DNA from: Nyssa sinensis
Lineage: Eukaryota > Streptophyta > Magnoliopsida > Cornales > Nyssaceae
Length of the DNA: 64,000 bases
Assembly (NCBI GenBank): GCA_008638375.1
Contig: CM018031.1
Location: forward strand, 5,728,062-5,792,061
Direction of reading: 5' to 3'
A model generated the notes under the pieces. The model had not been told where the DNA came from. It did not search any database and saw only the letters and a program-made list of their open reading frames with translations. Below are positions 11,904 to 24,604 of the stretch, in pieces (the first letter of the stretch is position 1; each line of letters starts with the position of its first letter). The translations under genes and the position numbers were made by a program.

Positions 11904-14301
11904 ATGGTGGTCACCAGCACAGGTGAAGTTCAGGCTGCAATTGATTTGAATTATGACCGAAAAAGTGAACTGAAAGCTTTCGATGAAACAAAAGCTGGTG
12001 TTAAAGGACTCGTCGATGCTGGGATTGCCACGGTCCCTCGGATATTCATTCGACCACCAGATGACCTCGACAAGTTATCCTTATCCAACTCCAGCAATAC
12101 TGAACTCAAATTTCCAACCATAGACCTCGATGGCATCCACAAAGATCCAGTCCGTCACAAGGCGATAGTTGAGCAAGTCAGAGATGCATCGGAGACATGG
12201 GGCTTCTTCCATGTGGTCAATCATGGTATCCCTGTAAGTGTTTTGGAGGAGATGAAGGATGGAGTTCATAGGTTTTATGAACAAGGAAACCGAGGTGAAG
12301 AAGCAGTGGTATACTGCGAGATCACACAAAAACTGTGGTGTATAACAGCAATTTTGATTTGTACAGTGCTCCAGCAACTAACTGGAGGGATACCTTTATC
12401 TGCACTATGGCTCCTAAGCTTCCCAACCCAGAAAATCTGCCCACCGCAGTTCAGGTATCTCTTCGAAATGGAAAAAAGTCCAGTAGTATAAAGTAGTGTA
12501 TAAAAATTCCATAGTCATTCATATTGGTATATGACATGTGGATACGTGATGTCATCTGCGAGTTATAATATTACACATATGTCACATATCAAATTATGCA
12601 ACTATAGAGTTCTTCTGTACTTCCTTTTTTTTTCCACTTTGATAGCATATAGTTTGCTTTTCTATTATATATTAGTACAAGGATAGTGGACTCTCTCCAT
12701 TTAGTGAGTAAATATTAATACATGGAATCGTTTCTCAATTCATGGTTGGGATTATTTTATGTTCTGGAACTCACATATGTTCCTTCTGATTAAACTGCCG
12801 TAAATGTTATGATACTATACCTAACCCAAGAATGTGCTGATCAAAGGTAGAAGCTCATGATTATAGCTTTAACACCATGATTGTACTTTGGGGACATTGA
12901 ATTCATTTTGATAAAAACAAATTCATGTTACACATACAAACTATGAAATTCTAATGATTTGTTCTTTTTGGTGCACCATGAAACTCAGATTTCAGTAAAT
13001 TGTCAAACCCAGATTATAGAGATTGCGGGATGAAGGGTTGCAAATGAAAACCATTATAACTCGAGTGAAAAATTAGCAAAAAAGACAAGAACAGAAGGAG
13101 AAACAGAGTATAGGAAATCTTTATTTTTGAGTACAATGATGGGGATGGGAAAATTCTACCTAGGTGTGTGTATGTGCCGAGCCTCGAACCTAGGCCATGT
13201 ATGTGGAAGGAGATGACTTTTCCATCTCGGATGGGACCATGGTCCCATAGGAAATCATGATTAGTTACATGAATCTACGGTTCATTTTTGAAGCATGGAA
13301 ACTGATATTCTTGTGTACTAATTTGTACATAAGCTCATATGGATCAATGCGGTAAATTATTATTATTTTTTTTTTAAATTTGAAATTGATCAAATAATGG
13401 TTGAGATTTTGTTTTTGAAATCAAAGACGGAGGTCACGAGCCAATGTCAGCCCATGTAGATTTTCCGTCCAACTTTTCCTCTTTCTGCCGCCTTATGTTC
13501 TTAATTACTTTTCCTGCAGAGATATTCTAATGGAGTACTCAAAGCAAGTAATGAATTTGGGCTATTCTTTGTTTGGGATATTGTCTGAAGCTCTTGGACT
13601 CCATCCAAACCACCTGAAAGACATGGATTGTGCTGAGGGGCTTGTAGTTCTAGGTCACTATTATCCAGCGTGCCCGCAGCCAGAAGCTAACCTTGGGCAC
13701 TGCTAAGCATGCTGATGACGACTTTATCACAGTGCTGCTTCAAGACCATATGGGAGGCCTCCAAGTTCTTCATCAGAACCAGTGGGTGGATGTGCCCCCT
13801 GTGCCTGGAGCTCTAGTGGTGAATATTGGAGATCTTTTGCAGGCAAGTTCTTCATCACTCTTTCTTCTTTCTTTCCAAATCATGATGTTCAGATAATGTG
13901 ATTGCTCAGTAGTCTAGAAGAGATAATGCATACTTTGCAACAACTTTTAAGCAGATAATTTATAAATTTGCAGACAGTTACACTACTTAAAATGAAATAA
14001 ACATTAGTTGATGAATATGATTAACTTCATTTATAATTGGTTTTTGCAGCTTATATCAAATGACAAGTTTAAAAGCGTCGAACACAGGGTACTGGCAAAC
14101 CATGTCGGTCCAAGAGTATCAGTGGCATCCTTTTTCGTCACAGGTATGTTGCCATCCACAAAGCTGTATGGACCAATTAAAGAGTTGTTATCAGAAGAGA
14201 ATCCTCCAAAGTATAGGGAAACCACGGCGAGAGACTATGTGGCCTACTTTGAGGAAAAAGGACTTGACGGGTCTTCTGCACTGTTGCATTACAAGCTCTA
14301 A
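11904..14301 (+). pseudogene. ODD3: 2-ODD gene with four +1 frameshifts
   Basis: Exons are 11904-12454, 13520-13842 and 14050-14301. Compared with ODD1/ODD2 there are single-base insertions near 12285, near 12315, near 12440-12452 and near 13682-13685. The first three add up to +3, so exon 1 rejoins exon 2 in frame but encodes about 50 unrelated residues after residue 127, losing the NSNFDLY and NWRDT segments. The fourth gives TAA soon after the HYYPACP motif, before the H-x-D iron site. The reading frames around the breaks keep H-x-D (KHADDDF), the distal His (VEHRV) and R-x-S (PRVS), and exon 3 is open to KL-stop. Intron 2 uses a GC donor (CAG|GCAAGT). It is either a young pseudogene or a good gene with assembly errors; only one codon class of damage (+1) is seen. 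Confidence 0.75.
13120..13246 (-). mobile_element. Short retroposon-like insertion in ODD3 intron 1
   Basis: A 127-bp insertion is flanked by a perfect 10-bp direct repeat ATAGGAAATC (13110-13119 and 13247-13256). ODD2 intron 1 has the empty-site sequence, without the insert. A T-rich start suggests a poly(A) tail read from the opposite strand. The interior contains CGAGCCTCGAACCTAGGCC, compatible with a tRNA-like promoter. A SINE is the likeliest class. Confidence 0.6.
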
Positions 14302-14886
14302 ACTTGGCAATGGAAATGATAATGGATTAACATGGTGGATGATTTAGTGACTAGATGATTCTTCATTTTTATACCAAGTTCTAATTATGGTCCTACAAAA
14401 TGGACGGTTTGGATTATAAACTACCAACAAAAAGCCATATAGTTTTTCTGAATAGTATATATCATGTACTTGTAAACATGTTCAATCTTATATGCATCTG
14501 GTGTGGAGGACCAATTAAAAACCGTGTTTGATTCTCAACTAGTAAAATAAAACTGTCTTGTACTCTGAAAATATAACTTCTGTGGGCATTTTCATACTTT
14601 TGCACCAGGAAGTCAAGATGAAAAAAGCTTCATTACCAAAATGAAGATCAAAGTTATGACCGATAAGTGGCTTTGGATGGTGATGTAGGACAGAGTTGCA
14701 AGCAAGATGCACCCAGTGTCTCTACTTGCTTACAAGTTACAACTTTCTCTACAGAAACTGGACAGCAAAGTAAGTTCAATCAGTGAGATCCAATTGATTC
14801 GCACAATTAAGTACCCCCCAAAGGATCAGGGAATAACAATTTTTAGCTTTATTTGGTGAAACCCCGCCATGGAAATATATTATGAA
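14302..14886. other. ODD3 3' flank
   Basis: 3' UTR and spacer homologous to the ODD2 downstream region, including the duplicated segment near 14700-14780. No gene was recognised. Confidence 0.45.
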
Positions 14887-15458
14887 CAAGGACGGCGCCA
14901 GTTAAAAAAAATTAAGGGGGCTAGAATATTTTTTGGAGAAATTTTAGGATTTTTTTTTTCAAATTAGAAAAATTTTACATTCAATTTTTTTTTTTTCCTC
15001 AAAGAGGAAGATAATAAGGGAAAAGTTTTAAGGAGATATTTTCTTTTTCAAAGTGGAAGATGATAGGAAAATTTTTTTCTCGATAAATTTTAGATGTAAC
15101 TTTTTTTTTTTTTTTTCTTTCTAAAGGGGAATATGATAGAGAGATTAACAGGTTATGTTAACTTAAAAATAGAATTGGACAAAACTTGGAGTGAGCCAAG
15201 TTTAAACGGGCATTTACGTGGTAAAGGGTTGAGTTGGAATTAAAATTAGGCCACAACTTGGAGTGGGATAGGTTCAAAAGAAGATTTAAGTGGTAAAAAT
15301 TTGAATTAAAATTAGAATTGGGTCAAAAATTGGGGTGGGGTAAGTTCAAATATGAATGGATTAATTTGAAAATGGCCTAAATTTTACATGTAAAAGTAAA
15401 ATTTAGTAGAGGTTGGGGGCTATAGCCCCATCCTAGCCTTTTCATAGACTCGTCCTTG
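14887..15458. mobile_element. hAT-type non-autonomous element with 8-bp TSD
   Basis: The termini are inverted: CAAGGACGGCG at the left and the complement CAAGGACGAGT at the right. They are flanked by a perfect 8-bp duplication ATTATGAA at 14879-14886 and 15459-15466. The homologous ODD2 flank near 10945 carries the sequence once, without the element (GATTATGAACGGTTGGACTG). An 8-bp TSD with short TIRs is the hAT signature. The interior is AT-rich with no transposase, so it depends on enzyme supplied elsewhere. Confidence 0.8.
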
Positions 15459-15466
15459 ATTATGAA

Positions 15467-16337
15467 TGGTTGACCATTTGGACTGATTTGGTATTAAGAA
15501 TCCCAATATTACTTGAAATGTAACTTATTACTTAAGTACATTCCAAATCACAAATAATTCAAGTTTTAAGTCGTGCAATTTAGTTAGGGAATTGGTAACT
15601 ATAGATGGTCCCAAGAAACTTCTACAATGGCAAGATGAGAAAAGCAAATAAATGGAGTGAGCCATGTCTTTTTTTTTTTGGTCCAAAGGTGTGAGAGCTA
15701 CAGAACCGGTGCAGCACTAATTTTGGGTTGTCCTATTTCAGTCGCTAGATTAGTGAAGTCTGTTATAATATCTAGAGGTAATTTTAAGCACGGATTGCTT
15801 TTAAGAACCAAGAAGACACTACTTGAAATGTTCAGTGCAAATTCTATTTAATCTTCATGGCAGACTTTCCTCAATGTGACTCTTGTCTCTTCCTTTGAAC
15901 ATTTGATATCAGAAAAGAAAAATGGGACACTCCATTGTAATGCAGCTTTCCGATCAGCCGCAATTTTGGACATCAAGTAGGTTGTTGGAGTCTTAACTGC
16001 ACCCGAGCCTCTCGGATTTTGACTCAAATTTTGAACCATCATGTATCAGTGTAGTTTTTAATAATACGTTAATATATATGATATGATTTATTGAAAAAAA
16101 AATCATAAAATACAAATGACACGATAATATTAAAAGAACACACAATGGTGTGTCAGTATCATTTACAAATTTCTTTTACTATTTTTTTTGTCACAAAATA
16201 TTCATCACGTGACAAAGTATCATTTTAGTAATACCCTACTATATGTCACATGTAGGATAGCATGATACCATTACACAATAACACATTACTTCACCACATT
16301 CAAGAATTTTCCAAGAGACATTCATTGAGTTCAGGAG
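15467..16337. other. Intergenic, nothing recognised
   Basis: AT-rich spacer. Small ORFs at about 15657-16042 on both strands have no domain and overlap each other antisense. No exon is supported. Confidence 0.4.
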
Positions 16338-17031
16338 TAGACATGTTAACGGGTCGGGTCTAGACAGAATCCTTTAAAATTTGGACCCAAAATCGGATTC
16401 GTCAAGTTTAAATGGGTCTAGACCTTAGATCCGGACATACTAAAATCCACTTCAACTAGATCGGGATTCAGATCCGTCTGATCCGAGTCTCCGACTCTAA
16501 AACTTGACTCGTTTGCAAAAATAAAAAAGAAATAAAATTGGGAGTTAAAATTTTCTATTTAAAGTAGTCTAACTTAGCTTTACAAATAAAAGGTTTTCTT
16601 GGTTTCAATTATGTCATTGTTGATTAAAACTGTTTCATGTGATAGCTATTATTATTTATATATTTCGTTCTTACGATCAAACACATGATGAATGATAAAA
16701 TGACAATAATTGTTATGTAGAAATCTTTTGACTTTTATCAAGAATTTAGGCCTACAAAAAGTTGCCTTACTTCTAAATATAATAGGAAATGAAATAAAAA
16801 TGACATAGAATGAAAATGTTCATAGAAAGAAATAAAGATTATTTATCTAAGACAAAATAATGCTTATAATGATTTTTAATGAAATGTTCATTCAATAAAA
16901 TCGGGTATTGATAACTAGATTTATGAAACAATTTTATAAAGTGATCTTCAAAACATTTTCATAGCACAAGACAGTGCTAAATTTTTTTTTTCCTCTAACT
17001 TTATCGAGACTCTTTTTTCCTTTAACTTTTA

Positions 17032-17070
<39 letters not shown>

Positions 17071-17283
17071 GTTAAGAGATTAAATACTCTAATTTTGATA
17101 TTATATTTAAAGGAGTGAGTATGTATGCTGGTTAATGATTTAGTGATTGAGTTTCTGAGGAATATTATCTAACAAATCTACCCTCGATCCATTTAATTAA
17201 TTTTAGATGAGACCAGACCAGATATTGTTAACGAGTCTTGGTCTAAATTGGGCCTAATCGAACCCCATCCGTTTAAAGGCCTA
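16338..17283. mobile_element. TIR element (hAT-like) ending 77 bp before the ODD4 start
   Basis: The left end TAGACATGTTAACGGGTCGG and the inverted right end TAGGCCTTTAAACGGATGGG match at most positions, forming imperfect TIRs of about 24 bp. Similar direct flanks (TCAGGAG at left, CCAGGAG at right) suggest a degraded 7-8 bp TSD. The interior is AT-rich with a GT/TA microsatellite at 17033-17070 and no coding domain. Because it ends 77 bp before the ODD4 ATG, the ODD4 promoter must lie largely within it or have been displaced by it. Confidence 0.55.
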
Positions 17284-17360
17284 CCAGGAGCACTGAATAG
17301 TGAGTCAATCTTCCACATACAGCCGGCAATCGTATGTTATCTCCTCAAGAGGAAAAAAAC

Positions 17361-19693
17361 ATGGTAATCACAAAAACAGGTGAAGTTCAGGCAATAACCA
17401 TGCCTGATTATGATCGAAAAAGTGAATTAAAAGCTTTCGATGAATCAAAAGCCGGTGTGAAGGGACTCGTAGATAATGGGTTGGCAAAGATCCCACAGAT
17501 ATTTGTCCATGAACAGAACAATTTTGAAGAGAATTTGGGTTATGGAAACACCCAATTCAGTATTCCAGTCATAGACTTCCAAGGCATCGATGAAGATGCA
17601 ACTCTGCGCAGTGAGATCATCAGCAAAGTTGGAGATGCTTGTGAGAAGTGGGGTTTCTTTCAGGTGGTCAATCATGGAATTCCAGAAAGCGTTATGAATG
17701 AAACGATTGATGGGGTTCGCAGGTTTCATGAGCAAGACACTGACGTGAAGAAACAGTTCTATTCGCGTGATGTCACAAGAAAATTTATATATAACAGCAA
17801 TTTTGATCTGTTTCAAGCACCAGCAGCTAACTGGAGGGATACCGTGTATTTTGTTATGGCTCCTCATCCACCTGATCCTCAAGAATTGCCCCTGGTGTGC
17901 AGGTATGTGATAAGACCACTTTTGGCATGTGTGGCACTAACCTATTTAGTCATAATCTCATTTGATTGCTCCTAGGGAATTGCTTTTGAAGAATTGATCA
18001 TGACATAATTAATTTGTTATTTGGGGTATTGTAAAAATTGTGTAGAAGTATTTCTGAACAGTGGCCAACCGAAGAGTAAGGTTTGTAAAAGGAAGGCCAA
18101 ACTGTCTGGAGAAGCAGGTTGTTCTTTTTCAAAACTCTGTTTTGCAAATGGGATTTGGTGGCTTCATATACAAAATATGGTTTTGAGTTTTTTAAGCCTA
18201 ACAGCCACTTTGTGACCAAAACCCTGTTTTGGGCTGAAACCCCAAACCAAACACACCCCCCACCCCAAAACACAAAACGGCCACTTAAGTGACGAATTGA
18301 TTATAAGCCATGCTCTGAACTTCATCTTATGTTTGGAAATTACCCAAGATTTTCAATTTTTGTGTGTGTACCCAAAAGGAATAGGATTAAATGTCTTGTG
18401 AATTGAGATGCTGAATTTCACTGGACTGTGATTGGTTGAGGTTTTGGTTTCTTGATGTAAAAGCTTAGCTAAATTAAAAAAATTCAAATGAGAAAAAAAG
18501 AGAGAGGATCAAATGGTTTGTGATGTTAAAGATAACTTCACATGGCAATCTAAAACATTTGGATGATGTCCAGGGCAAACATTCAATGTCCTCTCCTCTC
18601 CTCTCTCTTAAAGCTATTTATTTTCCAAGATGTCCTAAATCTGATCGGTATATCATCTAGTATTATTTCTGAATGAACATGCAGCCTTCAGAGAAGATCA
18701 TTTTATGGGTTCATCTCCTTTTCTTTATTTGATGCCTTGTCATGGCTATATGTACTCCCACTGTCAGCTTATTCATCTCGTGTCTTCATATGTCAATTTG
18801 TACTCGTTCAATTTGCAGAGATATATTGTTCGAGTACTCGAAGTATGTCATGAAATTGGGGCTTACTCTGTTTGAATTGCTATCAGAGGCTCTTGGACTT
18901 GATCCCAATCACCTGAAAGACCTGAATTGTGCCGAGGGGCTTTTCTTCGTTGGCCATTATTATCCGGCGTGCCCTGAACCAGGATCGACTTTTGGCACTA
19001 GCAACCATTCTGACAGTAGCTTCCTTACTGTTCTTCTACAAGACCAAATGGGTGGCCTCCAAGTCCTCCATGAAAATCAATGGGTTGAGGTCCCCCCCTT
19101 GCCTGGAGCTCTTGTTGTAAACATTGCAGATCTTTTACAGGCAAGTCTTTCTTATACTAAACTTGATTTCTATATCTTCAATTTTTTTTTTCTTGATTCA
19201 AAAGCCTTAATTAGGCATGAACTCACATTACAACATTCTTCAGAGACCATCTCTTGTATTCATGAATGAAAGAGTTTCTAAAAAAATTCAAGAATGTGAT
19301 CTCATAACTGGTGTGCATTGGGTTTTTATATCTACCAAACAGTCCATTAAAGAAAAGGCTTTTCAAATTAACAATTACAAATGGAAATCATCAGATTGTT
19401 TTATTTGTTTGATGCCTCTTTTTATGCAGCTGATCACCAATGATAAGTTCAAGAGTGTGAATCACAGAGTACTGGCAAAAAAAGAAGGCCCAAGAATTTC
19501 AGTGGCAGGATTTTTCAGAACACATTTTACAGAAGCAAATACATCTAGAGTGTATGGGCCACTGAAGGAGTTGCTGTCACAAGAAAACCCCCCAATTTAT
19601 AGAGAGACCACTATAAAGGACTTCATCACACACTATTACAAGAAAGGGCTTGATGGAACCTCTGCAATATCACATTTCAAGTTGTGTAAGTAG
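17361..19693 (+). CDS. ODD4: 2-oxoglutarate/Fe(II)-dependent dioxygenase, intact
   Basis: Exons are 17361-17902, 18819-19140 and 19430-19693 (375 aa). Intron 1 is GT-AG in phase 2. Intron 2 is GC-AG (CAG|GCAAGT) in phase 0. The protein has the family N-terminus ([20 protein letters not shown]), [12 protein letters not shown], the iron triad H244, D246 (NHSDSSF) and H300 (VNHRV), and R310/S312 for 2-oxoglutarate. The start [10 protein letters not shown] matches MVVTSTGEVQ of ODD2/ODD3; an upstream in-frame ATG at 17334 would add nine residues. The C-terminus (HFKLCK) is slightly longer than in ODD1. From inside intron 1 the gene and everything downstream was duplicated to 39916 onward (ODD6). 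A transposon lies just upstream. The reaction is a 2-OG-coupled oxidation of an unknown small molecule. Confidence 0.9.
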
Positions 19694-20310
19694 TTCTAGG
19701 CTATGGAGATACATGGGGGTCAGCTTTAGAGGCTCATGGTATGGGGCTTATAGTTAATCTGTAATTCCTTATGAGTCAATAGATTTCCAGCTTTGTGGCA
19801 CATTTCAATAATCTTGAAAACCAAGTCTGTCATGTATTACAGTTATATGTTGCATGTACTTTTATGGATGGTTATGTAATTCTAGACTCTTATGATCAAA
19901 GAAGAATGATAAGTGCCAAACAATGACATGTACACAAGACAAATATTCAATTATACTATCTGTGGTTGTTTTTTTTTTCGGGTAAATTACACTAATATTT
20001 TTTATCCAAAGAAGTCTTCGAAGACAAGGGCCAAGCATTGACATGTAAACAAGAAAATTGAGGTCACATGGCTCAATTACTTTTATGTTATATGTGGGTT
20101 TTCTTTTAGTAAATTACATCAATCTTTTTTAAGATTAGACCTAATTACACACACTACTCTTACATTTTCAAAGAAGCAAAATCTTTGAAGATAAGAAAGC
20201 ATTGACATGTAAATAAGAAAGATTGATGTGCTATAGAATAGTTCCCCGTTTATCAACTAGAAATTAATGTTATGAAATTGACTAATATGCAAAGCGTGAA
20301 ATTTAACAAC

Positions 20311-20352
<42 letters not shown>

Positions 20353-23300
20353 GAAATGCACGTGAGTAGCTTTCATAATAATTTAAACACTTAAATAAGA
20401 TAATTGAAGAAGAAATTTTCAAAAAATATATAAATAGCATGTGTAATTTTATCTTTTATCTCAGTGAGTATATTTTACCAACAAAAAAAGAATTATCCAA
20501 AGGATCCTATTTCATAGGTCAAGTGTATTCAAATGATGCATGAAATTTTACGATTTGGTCGTAATTAAAAGTATTTTACAGTATGTAAATTAGTGTGTGT
20601 GTGTGTGTGTGTGTATATAAATGAACTAATGTTGGATTAACTCCATGCACAAGCTAAATGAGAAATAACAATGACAGTCATCTTGTTGAGAAATTATTAT
20701 TTTTTTTTGATAGGTAAAGATCATCTTGTTGAGAAATTATTAGTAGAAGCTTGAATTTATTCCAAAACCATTAAAGCTATAAAAATCTCATTGCTTCATT
20801 TCAACTTGTGTTTCATGAAATATGATTGTAGATTGTAAATTTGTAGTGTGATTCCGACAATCTTGAGAAATGAATGAACTTAACTTGAATGATAATCACA
20901 AGGACAGGAAAAATACAATGAAGATCCCTTTTCATTGGGCTTCAATATAGGAAAAATACAATAAAGATTCCCTTTCATTGGGCTTCAATATTTGATGGTA
21001 AGAAATATATTATTACTAAAGGAGGCACCTGTATACAAAAAAAGAGAGCTACATATAATCTTCTTATAATTTAGTTGCGCAAAAAAAATAAACAAAATCA
21101 AAAAGAAAAATGGGATATTTCCCTACTCTCCAAAAGTGAAGCTTGTCTAGAAAATTATTTTTCACAACATGAATGGGGTTTTTCCACCCCTTCAAAAGCT
21201 CGGCTATTCCGTTTTAACCAAATACTCTATAAAATATGAAGTTGAACACTTTTCTTCAACTCTTTGCGGGGGCACACTGCATTCCAATCAGTAGTCTTAT
21301 TCACTTGTCCAATTCCAACTTTTTGCAAGTGGCATTCAAGATTTCCCGAAGATTGAATCTAAACTCTTGCATATTGAATCAAACTTTACTACCTTAAAGC
21401 CAATTTTGATTAATTTCAGGAGTGAATTGAAGGAAAATCTCCAAAACTGAATGGCTCCACAAAATGATCTTTTGGTGAAAGATGAGTCCCTCAGCCATGA
21501 TGCTTGAAATGTTGTCTACTCACATATTTCACATTCTTTGAACCAGAGAACTGCAAAGAAACTAAATAAGTTAAAGGGACACATTTCAATAAAAAGACAA
21601 TCTTATAATTATAATAATGTGGATGTCCATATGAGAAGCCCCTTAGAAGTTATTGAAAGAGGCCAATATGAACGACATCTCATAGTAACATTAAAATCTG
21701 TTGCAGGGGAATTTGGGGGAGATCATCCTTAGATCATACAGAGGTAAATATTATAGAGAGCAAAAACAGAATTAATGTCGGAGTCCTCTTTTTTGTTATT
21801 TTATTTTCTTCCACAGCTTTAATGAGAGCAATGATTGCTATTTTTTATTTTTATTTTTATCTTGAACACAATATGTGCTTGTCTTTATATCTTTCTTAAG
21901 CAACTAATGATATTTTAAAGACATTCTAGTTTCACCTTTGAAACTGTTGGCCCTTACTCAGTCATTATGTTAGGGTGATTTATGAAATGTTTTGCCTAGA
22001 GTCCAAATATATAACAGTACAGTAGTAGATCCGGACTTTATAGTTAAGGGGGGTCAAAGTGTAGATATTAAAATTGATGGAGGATTTTTATGAATATATA
22101 CAATTATTTGGAAGGGCAAGTCTCAATTTTTTAAAAAACTCTAACAAAATAGGTGATAAAAAATATAATTTCAAAATTTTTGGGGCAGCATGGCCCGTCA
22201 GCCCCCCCTTGCATCTCATAGTAAATATTGTATATATAATCATAAAATGCTTGAGGTTTCCATAACCTCCCAGTAATATCACCCAACTTCACTAATAGCT
22301 CGACAATTCCTGGGTATTGAACTCCTGTTTTTTTATGCCTAGACCCCCACTTTGTTTCTTTTTTGAATAGAGGCAATTAGTTTGGATGAGGAAATGAAGC
22401 TTGAAAAACATACATGCTAAGCCTCCTCTAATTCAAAAAAGATGCTAAACTTTTTTTCTTTATGATGAGACCTGATTGCCACGGGTCCTCCGGGTGCTTA
22501 TCAGTTCTGGGTGCAAAAGGAAAGCCCCAGTTCCACACCACCAAGGTAAGTGGGGGAAGGGGGGGGGGGGGGTTCAAATAGGTGGGGATTCCCTTCCCAA
22601 GGCACACCACTCAGCCAATTCACCACGGGGGCAAAATGTCGAACTTTTTTACGCCTTTAACAAAAAAAAACATTTAATATGAAAAAGTTTATATATGTAT
22701 GGAAAAATATCTCTAGATGAATTTTTTTTCTCCCTTTTATGGTAGAAAATAGATGATTTTCTTTGGCCATAATTGCCAGAAAGTTCTCTTAATTTGAAAG
22801 GTAGTGAGAAAATTCTATGGCATAATTCTATTAACTATAACAATAAAAAGGTACAGAAATGACTAATCAAATATCAATTAAATTTCACAATATGAATAAT
22901 AGGGTGGAGGCTCAAAATTTACCATCATTCTCAGCATATAATCTCCTGATACATTCATATCTCTATTGAGTTTGGTTTGTTGGAGAGCGCCATAAAAGTT
23001 CATGTCACATTGGAAAACCACCGATTTAGGAAATTCTTCCCAGACATTTTGAGGGTGGTCTCAGGAGGTGAGGTAGAAGACGGGGTAGAGGAATTTAAAG
23101 CAAGCACAAGATAGAGAGTAAGAAACACCAGTCCGTACATGATTTGAAAAGCTATAGCAAGTAATTTGATCAATCGGCAATGGTGAGGGTCACGATCTCA
23201 GATCTATCACAGTGCCTAATTCAAAGGATAAAGAAACAGAAATAAAGAAATGTAGATCGAGATTGTATCCTATCTTACATGAAACTCTATGATTGCCTTT

Positions 23301-23580
23301 ATTCGCAACAGCCACAAGCCACTCCCAAAGCTTTGAGAAGTTGATTCGTAGCAAGGAACACCAATTCGTACATGAACACCAGCCCGTACACGATTCGAAA
23401 AGCCACAGGAAGCAATTGGATCAATCGGCAATGGTGAGGGTCACGATCTCAAATCTATCACAGTACCGAATTCAAAGGATAAAGAAACAGAAATAAAGAA
23501 ATGAAGATCGAGTTTGTACCCTATTTTACATGAAAGTTGAAACTCTATGATTGCCTCTGTTTAGAGTAGCTGACAAGTCA
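19694..23580. other. Spacer of block A, no gene recognised
   Basis: The region contains a TA run at 20318-20350, a GT run at 20594-20614, a G-rich run at 22553-22573 and repeats of the plant type GTAAATTACA...CTAATTACACAC near 19980-20160. The 64-codon ORF at 21538-21732 is open in the duplicate too (42913-43107), but its changes are mostly amino-acid changing, so it is not supported as a gene. Related repeats (GTGAGGGTCACGATCTCA) occur twice at about 23185 and 23435. Confidence 0.5.
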
Positions 23581-23582
23581 CT

Positions 23583-24040
23583 CCCAATTAAGAAATTGAT
23601 CCGTCTATTATTCACAGAAAAGAAAGAGAAATTAAGAATTAATAAGGGATATATAAAAAAATTAAGAATTAAAAATATATTTTGGACATAAAACACCTTT
23701 TTGAAAAAACACATAAGATTTGAGAAGTTGATCCGTTTATTATTCATAAAGAAGAGAAAGAAATTAAGAATTAACAAAGGAGATATAAAAATTAAGAATT
23801 AAAGGATATTTTAGACAAAAGAATGTAAAATACTTTTTTGAAAAAACACATAAGGTTTGAAAAGTTAATCCGTTTATTATTCATAGAGAAGAGAGAGAGA
23901 AATTAAGAATTAATAAGGGAGATATAAAATTTAAAGAGGAGAGAGAAATGAAGAATTAACAAGAGAGATATAAAAATTAAGAATTAAAATGATATTTTGG
24001 ATATAAAAGTGTAAAATACTTTTTTGAAAAAACACGTATA
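23583..24040 (+). repeat. Degenerate tandem array of about 140-bp units
   Basis: About three units repeat the order GTTGATCCGT-TTATTATTCA, GAGAAATTAAGAATTAA, AGGGAGATATAAAA, GATATTTTGGACA, TTTTTTGAAAAAACAC. Related units continue beyond the TA-rich element at about 25500-25650 and lead into the G-box repeats of the ODD promoters, so the element appears to have inserted in this array. The equivalent in block B is at about 45710-46170. Confidence 0.55.
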
Positions 24041-24043
24041 GAC

Positions 24044-24573
24044 TACGTTTGGTATGCTGAAATTGAATGAAAATAATAAAATGACCTAAAAAATGACTTG
24101 AGTTGGGAATGATCATTTTTTATTCTATTTTATTTATTTGTTTGATAACAACTAACAATTCTATTTAATTAAAAATATTAAATACATATATATATATGCA
24201 CATACATATTTAACATAATTATATGTATATATAAATTTAAATATCCTATGTATATATTTATATACTTACATTATATTTATTTATTTTTATATACTTAATT
24301 ATATATATATACATGTATTTAAGTATGTACCTACATATTTATAGGTATATATGAATTTAAATATACTTATGTATGTATGTATTTATATACTTACATTATA
24401 TTTTTGTTTATTTATTTTTTTATACTTAATTATATATATACATATATGTATTTAAGTATGTAATACATATGTATATATAAATAAATCCACATATAAATAT
24501 CCAATTATTTTTATATATATGTAATTATTTATATTTATAATTATTTTTATATGTGTATTTAAGTGTGTATATT

Positions 24574-24604
<31 letters not shown>

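Noticed and set aside
21538..21732. 64-codon ORF also open in block B (42913-43107)
   Set aside because: Between copies I count five replacement and two silent changes, as expected without selection; no domain.
23583..24040. CRISPR-like regular repeats
   Set aside because: The units are degenerate, with no unique spacers, in a plant genome; this is a tandem repeat array.
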